Shown here one piece after another: positions 36,626-48,388 of a stretch of 64,000 bases of DNA. The notes beneath the pieces are model-generated. The model had not been told where the DNA came from and did not search any database. It was given only the letters and a program-made list of their open reading frames with translations. The stretch is from assembly GCA_028023455.1 (NCBI GenBank), contig JAQFVV010000962.1, positions 30,001 to 94,000 on the forward strand, given 5' to 3'. The translations under genes and the position numbers were made by a program. Source of the stretch: Epiperipatus broadwayi. Its lineage: Eukaryota > Onychophora > Udeonychophora > Euonychophora > Peripatidae. How positions within the stretch are numbered: the first letter of the stretch is position 1; every line of letters begins with the position of its first letter.

Positions 36626-37049
36626 AATTGTATATATGTATTGAAAAAATATTTATCATTTACACAAACATTCATTCTGCCTTATCAGGCAACTGAGCAA
36701 AAACCATGGTGTTTCTTGATCTTAAACTCAGAGGTAAAAAGCCTATAAACTCACCACATTGGCTAATGCATGTTGGTGAGCAGTCCATTCATGTTTATAT
36801 ACTATATGAATAATCACATAGTAACAACAAGAATGGAGTGGACAATAAAACCAATAAATCCAATGGTTATTAACTATTATATACAGTCCTTCAAACCTCA
36901 GAAGTACTTTCAATTAATTCCTTAACCCTCCTCAATGCTGTTAAATTCAAAAAACAAAATGGAAACAAACATCATCAACTCAAACCTCATGAATCCTGAA
37001 TTTTAATGTTAGCAGTTTATCTATTTATTATATTCATTGTATTTCTATT

Positions 37050-37436
37050 CATTAAAATTGCTTCCTTAATTTTTCTTTTATTATGATTTCTTTCTTCATG
37101 AAGAATCTTAATACTTTCAATATCAAAATTAAATTTGTATTTACATGTTCCTTTATGATCCAAGAAAACTGAAGCAGGCATTAAATCATTATTATTTTTA
37201 TTTTTTACGTGGTTTTATAGCAATTCATTTTTTTAAATCATTTTTAATACTGCATCTCGATTCACCTATATATGCTAACATACATCCACAAAAAATTTGA
37301 TATATATTACTTTTTTGCTTGACAAGTGTGAAATTTTTAAAATTATTCACTAACTTATTAACATTATTTGTAACACGAATTGAAACATTAAGCACATCCT
37401 TATATATATTCTTTAAAAATTTCACTTGAGCATTTT
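37050..37436 (-). pseudogene. PLE GIY-YIG endonuclease domain, left arm
   Basis: The minus frame 37225-37425 holds NNVNKLVNNFKNFT, then VKQKSNIYQIFCGCMLAYIG and ESRCSIKND. IYQIFCGC...AYIGESR is the GIY-YIG block preceded by the PLE linker. After a frame slip the same strand continues with NNDLMPASVFLDHKGTCKYK and HEERNHNKRKIKEAI, the downstream part of the domain. There is no intact ORF. PLE GIY-YIG endonucleases cut target DNA for insertion. Confidence 0.75.
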
Positions 37437-37446
37437 AAATAAATAG

Positions 37447-37905
37447 AAAATGCTCAAGTAAATTTTTTTAAGGATATATGTAAGAATGTGATTAATGTTT
37501 CATTTTGTGTTACAAATAATGTTAATAAGGTAGTCAATAATTCTAAAAATGTCGTGCCTGTTAAACAGAAAAGTAATGTTATATATCAATTTTTTTGTGG
37601 ATGTATGTTATCATATATAGGTGAATCAAGGTGCAATATTAAAAAATGATTAAAGGAGTATGAATTGGTTATATGAGGATGTGAAAAGTAAAAATAATAA
37701 TGATTTAATGACTGCATCAGTTTTCTTGGATCATGAAAGACATGTAAATATAAATTTAAGTTTGATATTAAAACTGTTAATATTCTTCATGAATAGAGAA
37801 ATCATAATAAAAGAATAATTAAGGAAGAAATTTTAATAAATAGAAATAAAATGAATATAATTAATAGACAAGCTGCTAACATTAAAATTTGGATTTTATG
37901 GGATT
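37447..37905 (+). pseudogene. PLE GIY-YIG endonuclease domain, right arm
   Basis: Translating the plus strand in worn frames gives KNVINVSFCVTNNVNKVVNN, YQFFCGCMLSYIGESRCNIK, then after stops SVFLGS or LDHERHVN-like pieces, and HNKRIIKEEILINRNKMNII. It is the mirror of the left arm, differing by many substitutions and several stops, so the two arms are distinct old copies or a long-standing inverted pair. Confidence 0.7.
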
Positions 37906-38046
37906 TGAGTTGATGATGTTTGTTTCCATTTTGTTTTTGAATTTAATGGCAGTTGAAGAAGGCTAAGAAATTAACCAAAAGTACTTCTGCTGATAGAAAG
38001 ACTGTATATAATAGTTAATCACCATTATATTTATTAGTTTTATTTT

Positions 38047-39234
38047 TATTACAATAGTTTTTTAATTAACAAACATTTTATTGGTATTACATATATATTG
38101 ATTTATTAGTTTAAAAAAATCAGATGTTATTATACAGAGAAACGAATACAAATAACCAGCAATTGTCACTGATGGGTAAATTTTTTGTCTCACAATTCAA
38201 GAGTTCTTATGAGAATACTTACAATGTGACTTTCTATCATATTAATTTATGAAAAACCATTTGCTAAGAGTTTATTTAAATAGTTATGTTTATTTTTACA
38301 AAATATTTGTAAAATATTTATCTAAAAACATATACATTCATGATTACACTTTTATTTGAATATATTTTGCATTTTGAAAGACAAGTCAAAAAAAGCTATA
38401 TGAGGTATAAAAACAAATTATGATCAGCCATGCTTTTGCAAACATTATAGTATGGAATTTTGTAACGTTTTAATAATTATAAATGCAATTTTAAAATTTA
38501 AAACAGAATTTCATTGCTTTATGATGACTTAACAATAATTCATTTAGGTTTTAGAAATAAAGTTCAATTAACAAATATTTCATTAATTTTTTTAATCTAC
38601 GTGATAATCATCCAATAAAAACAAGTTATTGTTCTAAATACATATTTGTTTTGTTTTTCTATATTTGCAATGTTAAAATATTATTTTTAAGAATGTTTTT
38701 CATTTGTAAATCTATACTTCTAATAAATCAAGTATACTATATTGATTTATAATATAAAATAACAGTTTAATACTAAAATCAAATATTGAACTATAACCTA
38801 AACATCTTGTAGAGGGTGACACAAAAAACAAATTGCCAAAGTATTAATAATTGAATATATCATTTTTTTAATAATATGCATAGGTTTTGAATTTTTTTAG
38901 ACATATGCACAAATAACTATTATAATTAAATATATGAAATGCAATTTTTACTTAAGTCATCTGATATATTTCGTTTAATTAAAATATGATATGGGAGCAG
39001 ATTTTTATTTTATAATGTTTTTGGAAAAGTTTTCTCTAAAGTAAAAATGATTACAGATTAATTTAACAATTATTTTTATGCATATATTACAAGTGTTAGC
39101 AAGTAAAATTAAAGATTCAAACATATCTGACAATTTAATAAAAAAATAAAAGTGACTAATCATACTTTATAAAGATTTATCTTTTGTTTGTAGCTTAAAT
39201 TAAGTAGTGTTTGTATGAAGGTTTATGGTGATAA
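38047..39234. repeat. A+T-rich DNA containing the diverged 25-26 kb repeat
   Basis: 38340-38800 shares low-identity order with 25,140-25,330 and 26,280-26,505. No coding content. Confidence 0.45.
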
Positions 39235-39430
39235 CATTTTAGAAGCAATTATACATTGGACTATTTACATCAGTTAATATTAAATATTGAATGTCTTTAA
39301 AATATTCAAACTTTATTTAAACTTTCCAAATACTTTTAAATGTTAATAATAGCATGCAGATTACAATCTAATGTTTCAAATGAAAATTCTTCTTCTCTCT
39401 TCTTCAGATGTTGCCAATACTTTGTTTATA
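39235..39430 (-). mobile_element. family-T2 SINE fragment (TIR plus hammerhead-like tail)
   Basis: TTGGACTATTTACATCAGTT and ACTTTATTTAAACTTTCCAA correspond to the T2 left TIR. It is followed by the complement of a worn CTGAAGA...TGAAACATT tail (39,375-39,410) and CAACATC. The tRNA-like part and the second TIR are missing. Confidence 0.6.
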
Positions 39431-39569
39431 TAAATTTTGTTTAAATTATATCTTCTAATAATACAAATTGTAGAAATATTAAAAATCAACCAATAAAAAA
39501 GTATAATAATATTACTGATAAAAACATTTCTTGTCTGTTATCTCATAAAGCTTTCAGCAATCTAACTTT

Positions 39570-39741
39570 TTTTTAAAAATGAAATATATTTAAACAAAAA
39601 TTATATTTAAACATCACATATTTATTAAAAAATAAATATTTATTATTTAATCTTTTTTCTAAAAATGAAATATATTCAAACAAAAATTATATTTAAACAT
39701 CACATATTTATTAAAAAATAAATATTTATTATTTTTTTTTA
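39570..39741. repeat. 86-bp direct tandem duplication
   Basis: AAAAATGAAATATATTTAAA at 39575 recurs at 39661 (one change). The copies remain nearly identical through ATTAAAAAATAAATATTTAT. A recent local duplication in A+T-rich DNA. Confidence 0.85.
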
Positions 39742-40971
39742 CAAAAAAAGTAAATATGTAAACAAAAAAAATATACATCTATTGTTTTGTCAATATTTAT
39801 TTCAATAAAAATCTACACTGCACAAATGAGAATGTGATTTTTTTCTGATTGGAACATTTTATCTCTCTTTGCTTTAATGTTGATTTCTATAATATCTAAG
39901 AAAATAGTGAGAACTAAAATTTTAATCTATTAAATGGTTTCCATGTGTGAAAGTCAAAGGAAGACTACATTTTTATTGACAGCTTGAAATTGAAAACACC
40001 TATTGTAATTATAGTGATTGGTGAAAGATTTTCATAATAACCACTTAAGGAATTAAAATGTATAATTATTTAAAATAACTATTTGCCTGTCTCCATATTG
40101 TGTTCAATCACACTGTATTGAAAACTTTGATAAAAAAAAAACAAATATTTTTATCTTAATATTTGATTTTCATATTGAAAGATTGCCCCCAAATTTTTAT
40201 CATAACTAATATTAAATTTTAAAACACTTTTTTTAGTATTTACTTATGTGACTGACTACATAAGTTGCTCATGCATATTTAATTTTGTTAAGAGGATTAT
40301 TAAAACTTTCCTTTTTTCCAAATGAATTAAGTTAAATTAATAAAAAAAATATTTATTATTAATTTATGTTGATTCTTTTTTTTTAAAAAATATTATTATA
40401 AAATTAAAGAATGATACTGTAATTTGTTTAGAAAGATTCAGCCTAGAGAAAAACATATAATATATACATTTTTATTCATATATATGAATGAATAAATAAA
40501 TACTTATTATTAATTTTACATGGCTCAGCTTCATAATTAAAATGAGAGCAACATTGTAAAATTTAATTTTCATATATGTGGCCTTTAGTTCAGATACAAC
40601 ATATGGCCAAATGCATTTATTTATTTTTTTACAAAATTATCACTAAAATTAATTTTAGCATTGTTAAGAAAATGTAAGTATTGTGAAAATCATAAATTTA
40701 TTTAAGGAAAAAAAAAGAAATTTTACTCTTTATGGTGATAAGAATAATATACTTTGTATCTTAATGACATAAGTTTAACCTTTTAATTTGAGAAGTCACA
40801 ATATTAAATTTGTGAATAATTGATTTGAAATGTAATTTCACAATAACTTCACTTTTAACAATATTAGAACAAAATATTATATGTTGCCAGAAAATGGAAA
40901 TACTAAAGAAAAAATATGGCTCAGAAAATATAATGATTATCATTAAAAAAGTAAGAAAAAAACTTATCAAG
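39742..40971. other. intergenic A+T-rich DNA
   Basis: Nothing recognised. Confidence 0.5.
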
Positions 40972-41058
40972 TGTTGGTGGCCTAGTGGTTAGTATAGTTG
41001 CCTTCCAAGCAGCTGACCGGGTTCACTTCCCAGTCAACACATTTGACATATGAAAAAA
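40972..41058 (+). mobile_element. tRNA-derived SINE (family T1), copy 3
   Basis: CAAGTGTTGG, then A box TGGCCTAGTGG, TTGCCTTCCAAGCAGC, B box GGGTTCACTTCC, and AGTCAACACATTTGACATAT plus an A tail. Its ends TCAAGTGTTG and CAACACATTTGA pair. Confidence 0.75.
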
Positions 41059-41404
41059 ACACAAACAATTTCAATACTTTGAAAAGTGACTACTTTCACG
41101 TTTGTTCATAATTTATAAATTATGATAAGTTTTTAAATTATATTTTTATTGATGTTTTCATTATATTCCTCACAAAATTATGATTCAAAGCATATATAAT
41201 TCTTCTCATGTAAGACAATTTATTTCAATATTTCAAAAAGTAGTGATGGACAAATACTCCATTTTTACTTATACTTCAGTAAGTCAAATAAACATCAAGT
41301 TGCCTGTGAGGAAAATGTTTCTTGTTTAATAAAAAAGAAAAAAAAATCAAATAATTATTTTAAATTAAATATTATAAAAATATTTTTAATAAATTATAAT
41401 TTAT

Positions 41405-41495
41405 CAGTATATAGGGTATATGAGCACAGACTTTCACATGGCCCACCACTCTCCACTCTATCTCATAACACTGAAACACTTGAACACATATATGT
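41405..41495 (-). mobile_element. family-1 repeat tail, left of the 6.9-kb insertion
   Basis: TATAGGGTATATGAGCACAG through AACACTTGAACACATATATG is the family-1 3' tail on the minus strand. It stops abruptly at 41495 where the large TIR element begins. Its continuation is found at 48389. Confidence 0.8.
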
Positions 41496-42217
41496 TGAAG
41501 CAGTAAATCTTAGCTTAAGATTGTGCTTCATGTTTCTACCTACTAACCCGTATTCAAACCCCTATATCCCATCCTGCTCCTTTTTGTTGCATATATATTT
41601 TATGTATATATTTGAGATATGCACCTAAATTATAAAATTTAATGTTTCAATAACATGTTTTAAAATTATTATTAATTCTTTTTATTAATTATTAGTTCTT
41701 TTTATTAAAGTATTATAGATGCGGCTCAAATATATACATAGGAGCAAAACTTAGTAACAAAATATTGATGTTTTTAAATATTTATTATATGTCATTTTTA
41801 GCTTTTTCTTTTAAATTGCTTGTTTTTCTATTAAACTATATATTTTTTATAAAATCCAATATGGAAGATGCAAGTGTTATTAATTGTCTAAAAATAATTA
41901 GGGGTTGGAAGCACTATTGTTTTAATCTGAGGAAGGTATTTTTTTAATTAAAGTTTTACTTAAAATAAATGGGATTAAGTAGATTAAGGATTTACTTGTG
42001 TTAAAAACATGTTGTCAAATCTATTTTTAATCTGGAAACAGATTTGAATTTATTTTTGGACATTATCTTACAATTGCATCTTCAAAAACAACTGATAAAA
42101 GAAAAAATATAAAAAGACTGAATTTTGAGTCACAGAGGAGATTAACTACTATTGAGAGATATTAGATACTTTTAGAGAGAGGTATTATAAACATATTTCA
42201 TTTTGCTTGAAACTTAC

Positions 42218-42284
42218 AAATGATGTAGCCGTAAATCCATCACTTCTCTCTCTGCCTGTTTGGGTCATCATCTTCAGCGGCCAT
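42218..42284 (-). pseudogene. candidate first exon in left TIR (frame broken)
   Basis: The minus-strand counterpart of 47599-47661: an ATG in GGTATGGCC context and the same GTAAGT donor (complement at 42212-42217). Four extra bases (an AGAG-type duplication) shift the frame to an early stop. If the exon is real, only the right TIR retains it. Confidence 0.25.
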
Positions 42285-45200
42285 ACCATCCTGCTGCCCA
42301 AGAGAAAGTAAAAGCCGACCTAAGAACTTTAATGCTACTAGAAGCTTGCAGTTATTTAAGAACTTTCATTTCAATTGTGTGCACATGCAATATTTTAAAT
42401 CGGACTCTTAAAATTGCAAGGTAACTTTTATGCTACTATTTGAAAATGAATCTAGCCTTACTAATCTCAAATCCTGCTATCAAGATTCTAACGTATTGTT
42501 CAATTTTCCATCTTTTAGATTAATATGTTTTTTTTTTTTAACAATGAAATAAGTTTATTAATAACAATAAAAAAATAAATAAGGTCTTATAAGGGTTCTG
42601 ATTTTGAGTGATATACAATATTATATACACAATTAAAGTTATCATATAGATTTACAATATTTCTTAATAAGTTTCTACAAATGCATATATATATATATTT
42701 GTACACAAACGTGCATTTTATAATATACAAGGAATACATTTCAATTAAACATAAAAGCATTATATAAAAAAAAATTGATTAAAATTTGCATATGTGTTAC
42801 AATTGACAACATACGCACATATACATGTGTGTGCGTGAAATAACCTATTTGACTTGTTACAAAATAATTATCAAACTCTTAAATTATATGAAATACAATA
42901 AATGATTGAAGTTTCAGTTAAATGAAATACATTTTACATACTAGGTTTACTGAAACACATATATATAATTTGCACAGACATATGAAACATTAATTTAGCT
43001 ACAATAAAATTATGAAAGATTATTTTTGCAATTTAATCTTGAATATAGTCCTTTTCTTTAAAATAAGAACTATCAAATTTTTGACAGTTAATTGATTTAA
43101 AATGTCTTTTTTTTTTTTTAGTCTAAAGATTTTTGGAAATCACTTTCTTGACTATTAATTATAACTTTGTTTGTACTTTTTTTTTTAATAAACGATTTTA
43201 AACTAATATCGTTTTATATATTTTTATCAGTTATAAAAATGTCATTTTACTAAGGATATTGTTTAAAACTTCCTTATCATATATAATGCTACTCACCACC
43301 AGCTATATACGTTTATCCATGTTCCTTTGCTTTTATCTGATGCAACATAGTGTAATTAATTCTTCAGCAAGCTGGAAGATTTTTCTTGATGAGTTTGGTT
43401 TTAGTGATTGTCATAATCAGGAAAATTGTAATCCATGTAAAATGTTGATCTTCCTTTCAGTCTAGGATTGTTCCAGACAATCAGCTCTCTTGGTTTGATA
43501 GATTTCAGGCAATCAACCATCCTCTGCATGTTTAAGGCTATGAATTTCAGCACAAAGAAGTGGGTCATTTTCTCCAAGTGAATTTCAAACTCCTGCAAGG
43601 AAATATTGGTAGCTCCTGAATCTAATGTTCTCCCTTCACCCATATAACTTCATAGTAGCTATTTTGCCAACTCTCCAGTCAACTAAAACCAATTGCTGCA
43701 AACTTCATCAAGTTGCAACAAAATATTATAACCAACTTTTCAGACTGCTCTCTTATAAATCATTATCCAGACTATGCAGTGGCCCAGTTGGCCACTGCTT
43801 AAAATATTACAACCAGGCTCCTCTGGTCAACTCTTACAAACTACAAGCCAAAACTATTAATCAGACTAGAGCTAATCCTGATATCAGCCCTTTTATAGAA
43901 TCATCTGAGGTGTTATAACAACACCTTGATTAAAAACAGAATTTTATCTTTATCTCTTTAATCTATTGGAATCTATATACATGTTTTTACTTAGGAGATT
44001 CTTAATAGATACAAAATTTGTTTAATTAATAAAAAAAATTTCAAAAATAAGTATTGTGTTTTTTACATTTCACAATCAGAATAATAATAATAACAATACA
44101 ATATTTATATTTATTAAGACCTTTTTTAAAATATTAATTTCATAATGAAATTTTATTTTAAACCCAGAGTTATTTAACCCTTTACTTGTTATTATTTTAT
44201 TTTAGAAAATATAGAAAAATATCTACAAAAGTTTATTCTATGTTTATTTCTACTTTTCCTTTATTTTACATATATATATATTCACATATACTACATTAGT
44301 GTGTGTGATGTAACCCAACTGGTTACATTGCCCCGGTCTGAGAGAAAAGGAAAATAGAAATGAAACACCTATCTAATAATATTTACATAATCTACATATA
44401 TAATGAAAACAAAGTTCATATCTAAAACTATGTACTCATCAATTTTTTTAGAGATTTGACAGACATCTGACAGTTAACAGAATGAATAGTGATCTGCAAT
44501 TTTGAGATAAATAAAGAATTCAACCACTGGACTGTAAGTACACAATGCACCATGAACACCAAGAGTGCTACCTCAAATGAGACACTATAAGCTACTACAA
44601 TCTATAATAAAGATAATGCAAAATAATTGCAAAGCCCTCTTTCATGGAGGGTCTGGAAAATACAAAACTATGCCCTGCTTCTTTTGAGTCTTATGGGCTA
44701 GGAAATATAAGCTATGCCTTGCTCCCTTTCTTTGGAGACTTAGAGGCTGAAATCATGGCAGGACTATGTTAGCTGCCTTATAAAAAACAATATGAAATAT
44801 AAAAAATAGGTTGGAGCAAATAGTGGAGATACAACACCCTCAGAGTTGCATGAAAACACTGCACCCTCAAGCCAATGACAAAAATCTTCATCCATCATCA
44901 AAACTAAAAATACAGCTAAACAAACTTCAACAATCAAACACCAAATCCAATCTCCAAATTCATTGATTTTCTATTTAACTCTAAACATGAACCTCCTCTA
45001 ACATACATGAAAATTACTATCTTATAATTTATAATCATCATCAATACTTTTGTCACATATTTCATAGTAATTTTTAAAATTAATTCTATATAAAATGCAT
45101 ATTTGTTCTTTCTCAGTCATGGTTTGAGATCATGTTGATAATTTTGAAGTGATGATTACCAGTATGTGATCATCATCAGCCCCACGTTGGGTGTCAAGCC

Positions 45201-45729
45201 GAGAAAAAAAATCCTATGTGCCAGTCAAAACCTGTTTATCCATCTAACATGAGCTGGAACTCACAAAATGTACTTCAAACCCAGTCAAGCCCAAGATTTA
45301 GGTCAGGGACCAGCCTGAATTCGAACCCACTCTCTAAACCCCAGATCTAACACCTAATGAATAACATAATAGTGATGGCACATGAGAATTAATCTTAATC
45401 CGGCCAACTAGCAAAACTGAGCAACACAATGAGACATCTATTAACTATGACTATATTAACATATATATCAACTAGGCTGTACATTTGGAAGTGGAGAAAA
45501 GAAGGAATTTGAATGACTCAAGAAAGCTAGACAATAAAAATATAATTTAATATACTGATAAATTACTATGCATTTATAAGTTAATTATATATATTAGTGT
45601 GTGCGTGAATGAGCAAGCAGTAGATGATTACATAGTGTCATTCACACTATTATTTCTCATATGCTCTTTTATTAGCTAAATAATATATTACAAAGAAACA
45701 CACATCTTTGGTGGGTCCAATATTAAAAT

Positions 45730-45850
45730 GCCAATCTATTATTAGAAAGAAGAAATTCACATAAAATTGTTATTAACGCTTTGGATTATGGTTCTGAAAC
45801 ATGGTGACTAACATCATTTAGGGGAGCATTCTAACATTCATTATACATAT
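45730..45850 (+). pseudogene. LINE reverse-transcriptase fragment
   Basis: Plus-strand translation near 45,755-45,845 reads RRNSHKIVINALDYGSETW, a stop, then LTSFRGA. YGSETW is the hallmark following the RT thumb in RTE/CR1/jockey-type LINEs. Very short and worn. Confidence 0.45.
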
Positions 45851-46411
45851 GATATAAACTATTTTCACACCAAGAAAATAAACAAAAGACAGTTGAAAAA
45901 TTATATTTGAAACTATGACAAAATATTTAATGAAATTATTTTAACAATAGAAGGACGAACGCTTTATTTTCCCCAAGGCATATAGATACTCTTAAATATA
46001 GATATATAAATTATGACAGTGAGATTGTATACGATTGAAATAAACTTAATTAATAAATAGAAGTAATTGGCATTTATATATATCTTTTAAGCAAAGCTTA
46101 CTTTTAATACTAGAGCATTAAAACTGGGTCATGAAGCAAAAGAAATGATAATATTATGAAGAAGTTTGCGGTGCTGACATAATAGCCTAAAAATAAGTAA
46201 GAAGAAAAGGTCATGCTTCTAGATGATAAACGAAATCTCACACCCCCTTCTTGGGTAGTGCTTAGAGAAAAGTGGATAGGCATGGCATGGGCCAGACTTT
46301 TGCTGGTATAACCGACATGAGAGGCCTTTTATCTATACGAAGTGAATATGCATAGCATGTGCCAAACTTACAGGATCACTGCCAGAGGCATTTTATACAA
46401 AATAAATGTGT

Positions 46412-46485
46412 TTCCAGATAGCTCAACTATCTATGGAACAAGGTACAAAAAGAAATCTATGGGTTCAAACTTTGTCGCAACCCCC
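46412..46485 (+). repeat. tRNA-like sequence (SINE or tRNA pseudogene)
   Basis: GATAGCTCAACTATC resembles an A box with a D-arm, and GGGTTCAAACTT (about 46,461-46,472) a B box at suitable spacing. The acceptor stem is poor, so it is not a functional tRNA gene. Confidence 0.4.
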
Positions 46486-47598
46486 AGATTAGAAGACTAG
46501 AAGCACGTAACATATATATACGAAGATAGGCTAAATGACAAATGCAGTACGAATGAATGCCACTAACAACATTGAATAAATTTTACTGCTTTAAATAAAT
46601 GACCCTTGTTTGAATACTATAATATGCCATGCAATTATAATATATATAGAGAAATTTAGATTTCATTTACCAAAATATACTTGAAGATTTATTTAGCAAA
46701 AGAAACATTAAGATTTAGATTTCGAATTAATAAAATATACGTTAAGATTTGATTTATTAAAAGAAACATTAAGATTTTCCCCCATCCCTTTCCTACTATT
46801 TAAAATGATTCAATTCCATCTTCATGGATTTTACAATAACTGGAATACATAGCATATATTTTAAGAGTATATAAAAAAAAATAACTAGCAATTATATATA
46901 TATAAAACAATTGTCACCTCTTTTTAGAATTAAATAAACAATATTTTATAAGATTTCAAAGCATTAATTAGCTTAAATTCTGGATTTACAGAGTTAAACA
47001 AATCAAATTTTATATTAAAAACAAACCTAAAATGTTGATTCATAAAACAATCTGGTGAACGTATTCATTTACAATGCATTATATATGTATTTTAAGGGAC
47101 GTTAATAACCTTTGTATGAAGGTTTAGAAGAAGAAAAAATGACAGAAAAGATTTTTAGAAATTAAGCTCGCCAGGTTGTGAGATTGACATTTTAATAATA
47201 AGCAAGCAGATACATAAATTGAATAATAAATACATATAAATAAATGACCGCACTAAAGTTAAGAAAAGATAAGAGCATATGAGAGAGAATTAAATTTATA
47301 TAAATTATTTAAGAGCAAATTACATGTTATTTATATATATATATATATATAAAACATATTAATTTAAAAGATAGAAAATTGAACAATACATTAGAATCTT
47401 GATAGCAGGATTTGAGATTAGTGAGGCTAGATTCATTTTAAAATAGTAGCATAAAAGTTACCTTGCAATTTTAAGAGTCCGATTTAAAATATTGCATGTG
47501 CACGCAATTGAAATGAAAGTTCTTAAATAACTGCAAGCTTCTAGTAGCATTAAAGTTCTTAGGTCGAGCTTTTACTTCCTCTTGGGCAACAGGATGGT

Positions 47599-47661
47599 AT
47601 GGCCGCTGAAGATGATGACCCAACCGGGCAGAGAAGTGATGGATTTACGGCTACATCATTT
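47599..47661 (+). CDS. candidate first coding exon inside the right TIR
   Basis: ATG at 47599 in a GTATGGCC context opens 21 codons, starting MAAEDDDPTGQRS and ending TATSF. These run exactly to GTAAGT at 47662, a perfect consensus 5' splice site. The exon sits in the only clearly G+C-richer patch of the TIR (about 47,570-47,660). It would be transcribed outward. Downstream in the TIR, CTTTTATCAG (47,778-47,787) could serve as an acceptor, but no long second exon is visible. The protein is not recognised. It could be chance, a captured host exon, or the start of an element gene. Confidence 0.25.
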
Positions 47662-48388
47662 GTAAGTTTCAAGCAAAATGAAATATGTTTATAATACCTC
47701 TCTCTAAAAGTAGCTAATCTCTCTCAATAGTAGTTAATCTCCTCTGTGACTCAAAATTCAGTCATTTTATATTTTTTCTTTTATCAGTTGTTTTTGAAGA
47801 TGCAATTGTAAGATAATGTCCAAAAATAAATTCAAATCTGTTTCCAGATTAAAAATAGATTTGACAACATGTTTTTAACACAAGTAAATCTTTAATCTAC
47901 TTAATCCCATTTATTTTAAGTAAAACTTTAATTAAAAAAATACCTTCCCCAGATTAAAACAATAGTGCTTCCAACCCCTAATTATTTTTAGACAATTAAT
48001 AACACTTGCATCTTCCATATTGGATTTTATAAAAAATATATAGTTTAATAGAAAAACAAGCAATTTAAAAGAAAAAGCTAAAAATGACATATAATAAATA
48101 TTTAAAAACATCAATATTTTGTTAGTAAGTTTTACTCCTATGTATATATTTGAGCCACATCTATAATAATTTAATAAAAAGAACTAATAATTAATAAAAA
48201 GAATTAATAATAATTTTAAAACATGTTATTGAAACATTAAATTTTATAATTTAGGTGCGTATCTCAAATATATTCTATGAAATATATATACAACAAAAAG
48301 GAGCGGGATGGGATATAGGGGTTTGAATATGGGTTAGTAGATAGAAACATGAAGCACAATCTTAAGCTAAGATTTACTGCTTCAATGT

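Larger units (their letters stand above)
33638..36640 (-). mobile_element. RTE-clade non-LTR retrotransposon, near full length
   Basis: The minus strand reads from about 36,640 to 33,638: a short leader, an apurinic endonuclease domain, a reverse transcriptase, and the typical C-terminal W..L...F..QW.D.G end followed by stop and a (TGA)n microsatellite tail (33,638-33,665 on the plus strand). About 3.0 kb, one long ORF with a trinucleotide tail and no LTRs, is the RTE layout. At least four frame breaks and an altered catalytic site make it dead. Worn fragments of relatives occur at 24.6, 27.0 and 31.7 kb. Confidence 0.9.
36846..38046. mobile_element. palindrome of two Penelope-like element 3' ends
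   Basis: 36846-37436 and 37447-38046 are inverted, diverged copies of about 590 bp. They meet at TGAGCATTTT/AAAATGCTCA with a 10-base loop. Both arms encode a GIY-YIG domain reading away from the centre, followed by a terminal stem-loop (36901-36937 minus, 37950-37988 plus). In consensus this reads as a core-like TTGAAGA, an A, a long stem GGTTAA/TTAACC, then GAAAGTACTTC. The head-to-head join of PLE ends matches the habit of Penelope elements to insert with inverted partial copies. Confidence 0.75.
41496..48384. mobile_element. 6.9-kb DNA-transposon-like element with ~1,035-bp terminal inverted repeats
   Basis: 41496-42530 and 47351-48384 are inverted copies at high identity (mostly single-base differences and microsatellite-length changes). 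Outer ends read TGAAGCAGTAAATC and GATTTACTGCTTCA. Flanks are ATGT on both sides (41492-41495 and 48385-48388). Removing the element plus one ATGT restores the family-1 sequence ATATATGTC.AAAAGATAAAT as seen uninterrupted at 48,858. Interior 42,531-47,350 holds no convincing transposase; it has a LINE-like YGSETW relic near 45,790, a tRNA-like piece near 46,415-46,482 and G+C-richer stretches. A 4-bp duplication is known for several cut-and-paste groups (for example Sola, Chapaev, Ginger); I cannot choose among them. Confidence 0.8.

Noticed and set aside
41765-41947. 60-residue ORF conserved in both TIRs (also 47932-48114)
   Set aside because: Conservation follows from TIR identity; composition is that of A+T-rich chance ORFs and there is no start context or homology that I recognise.
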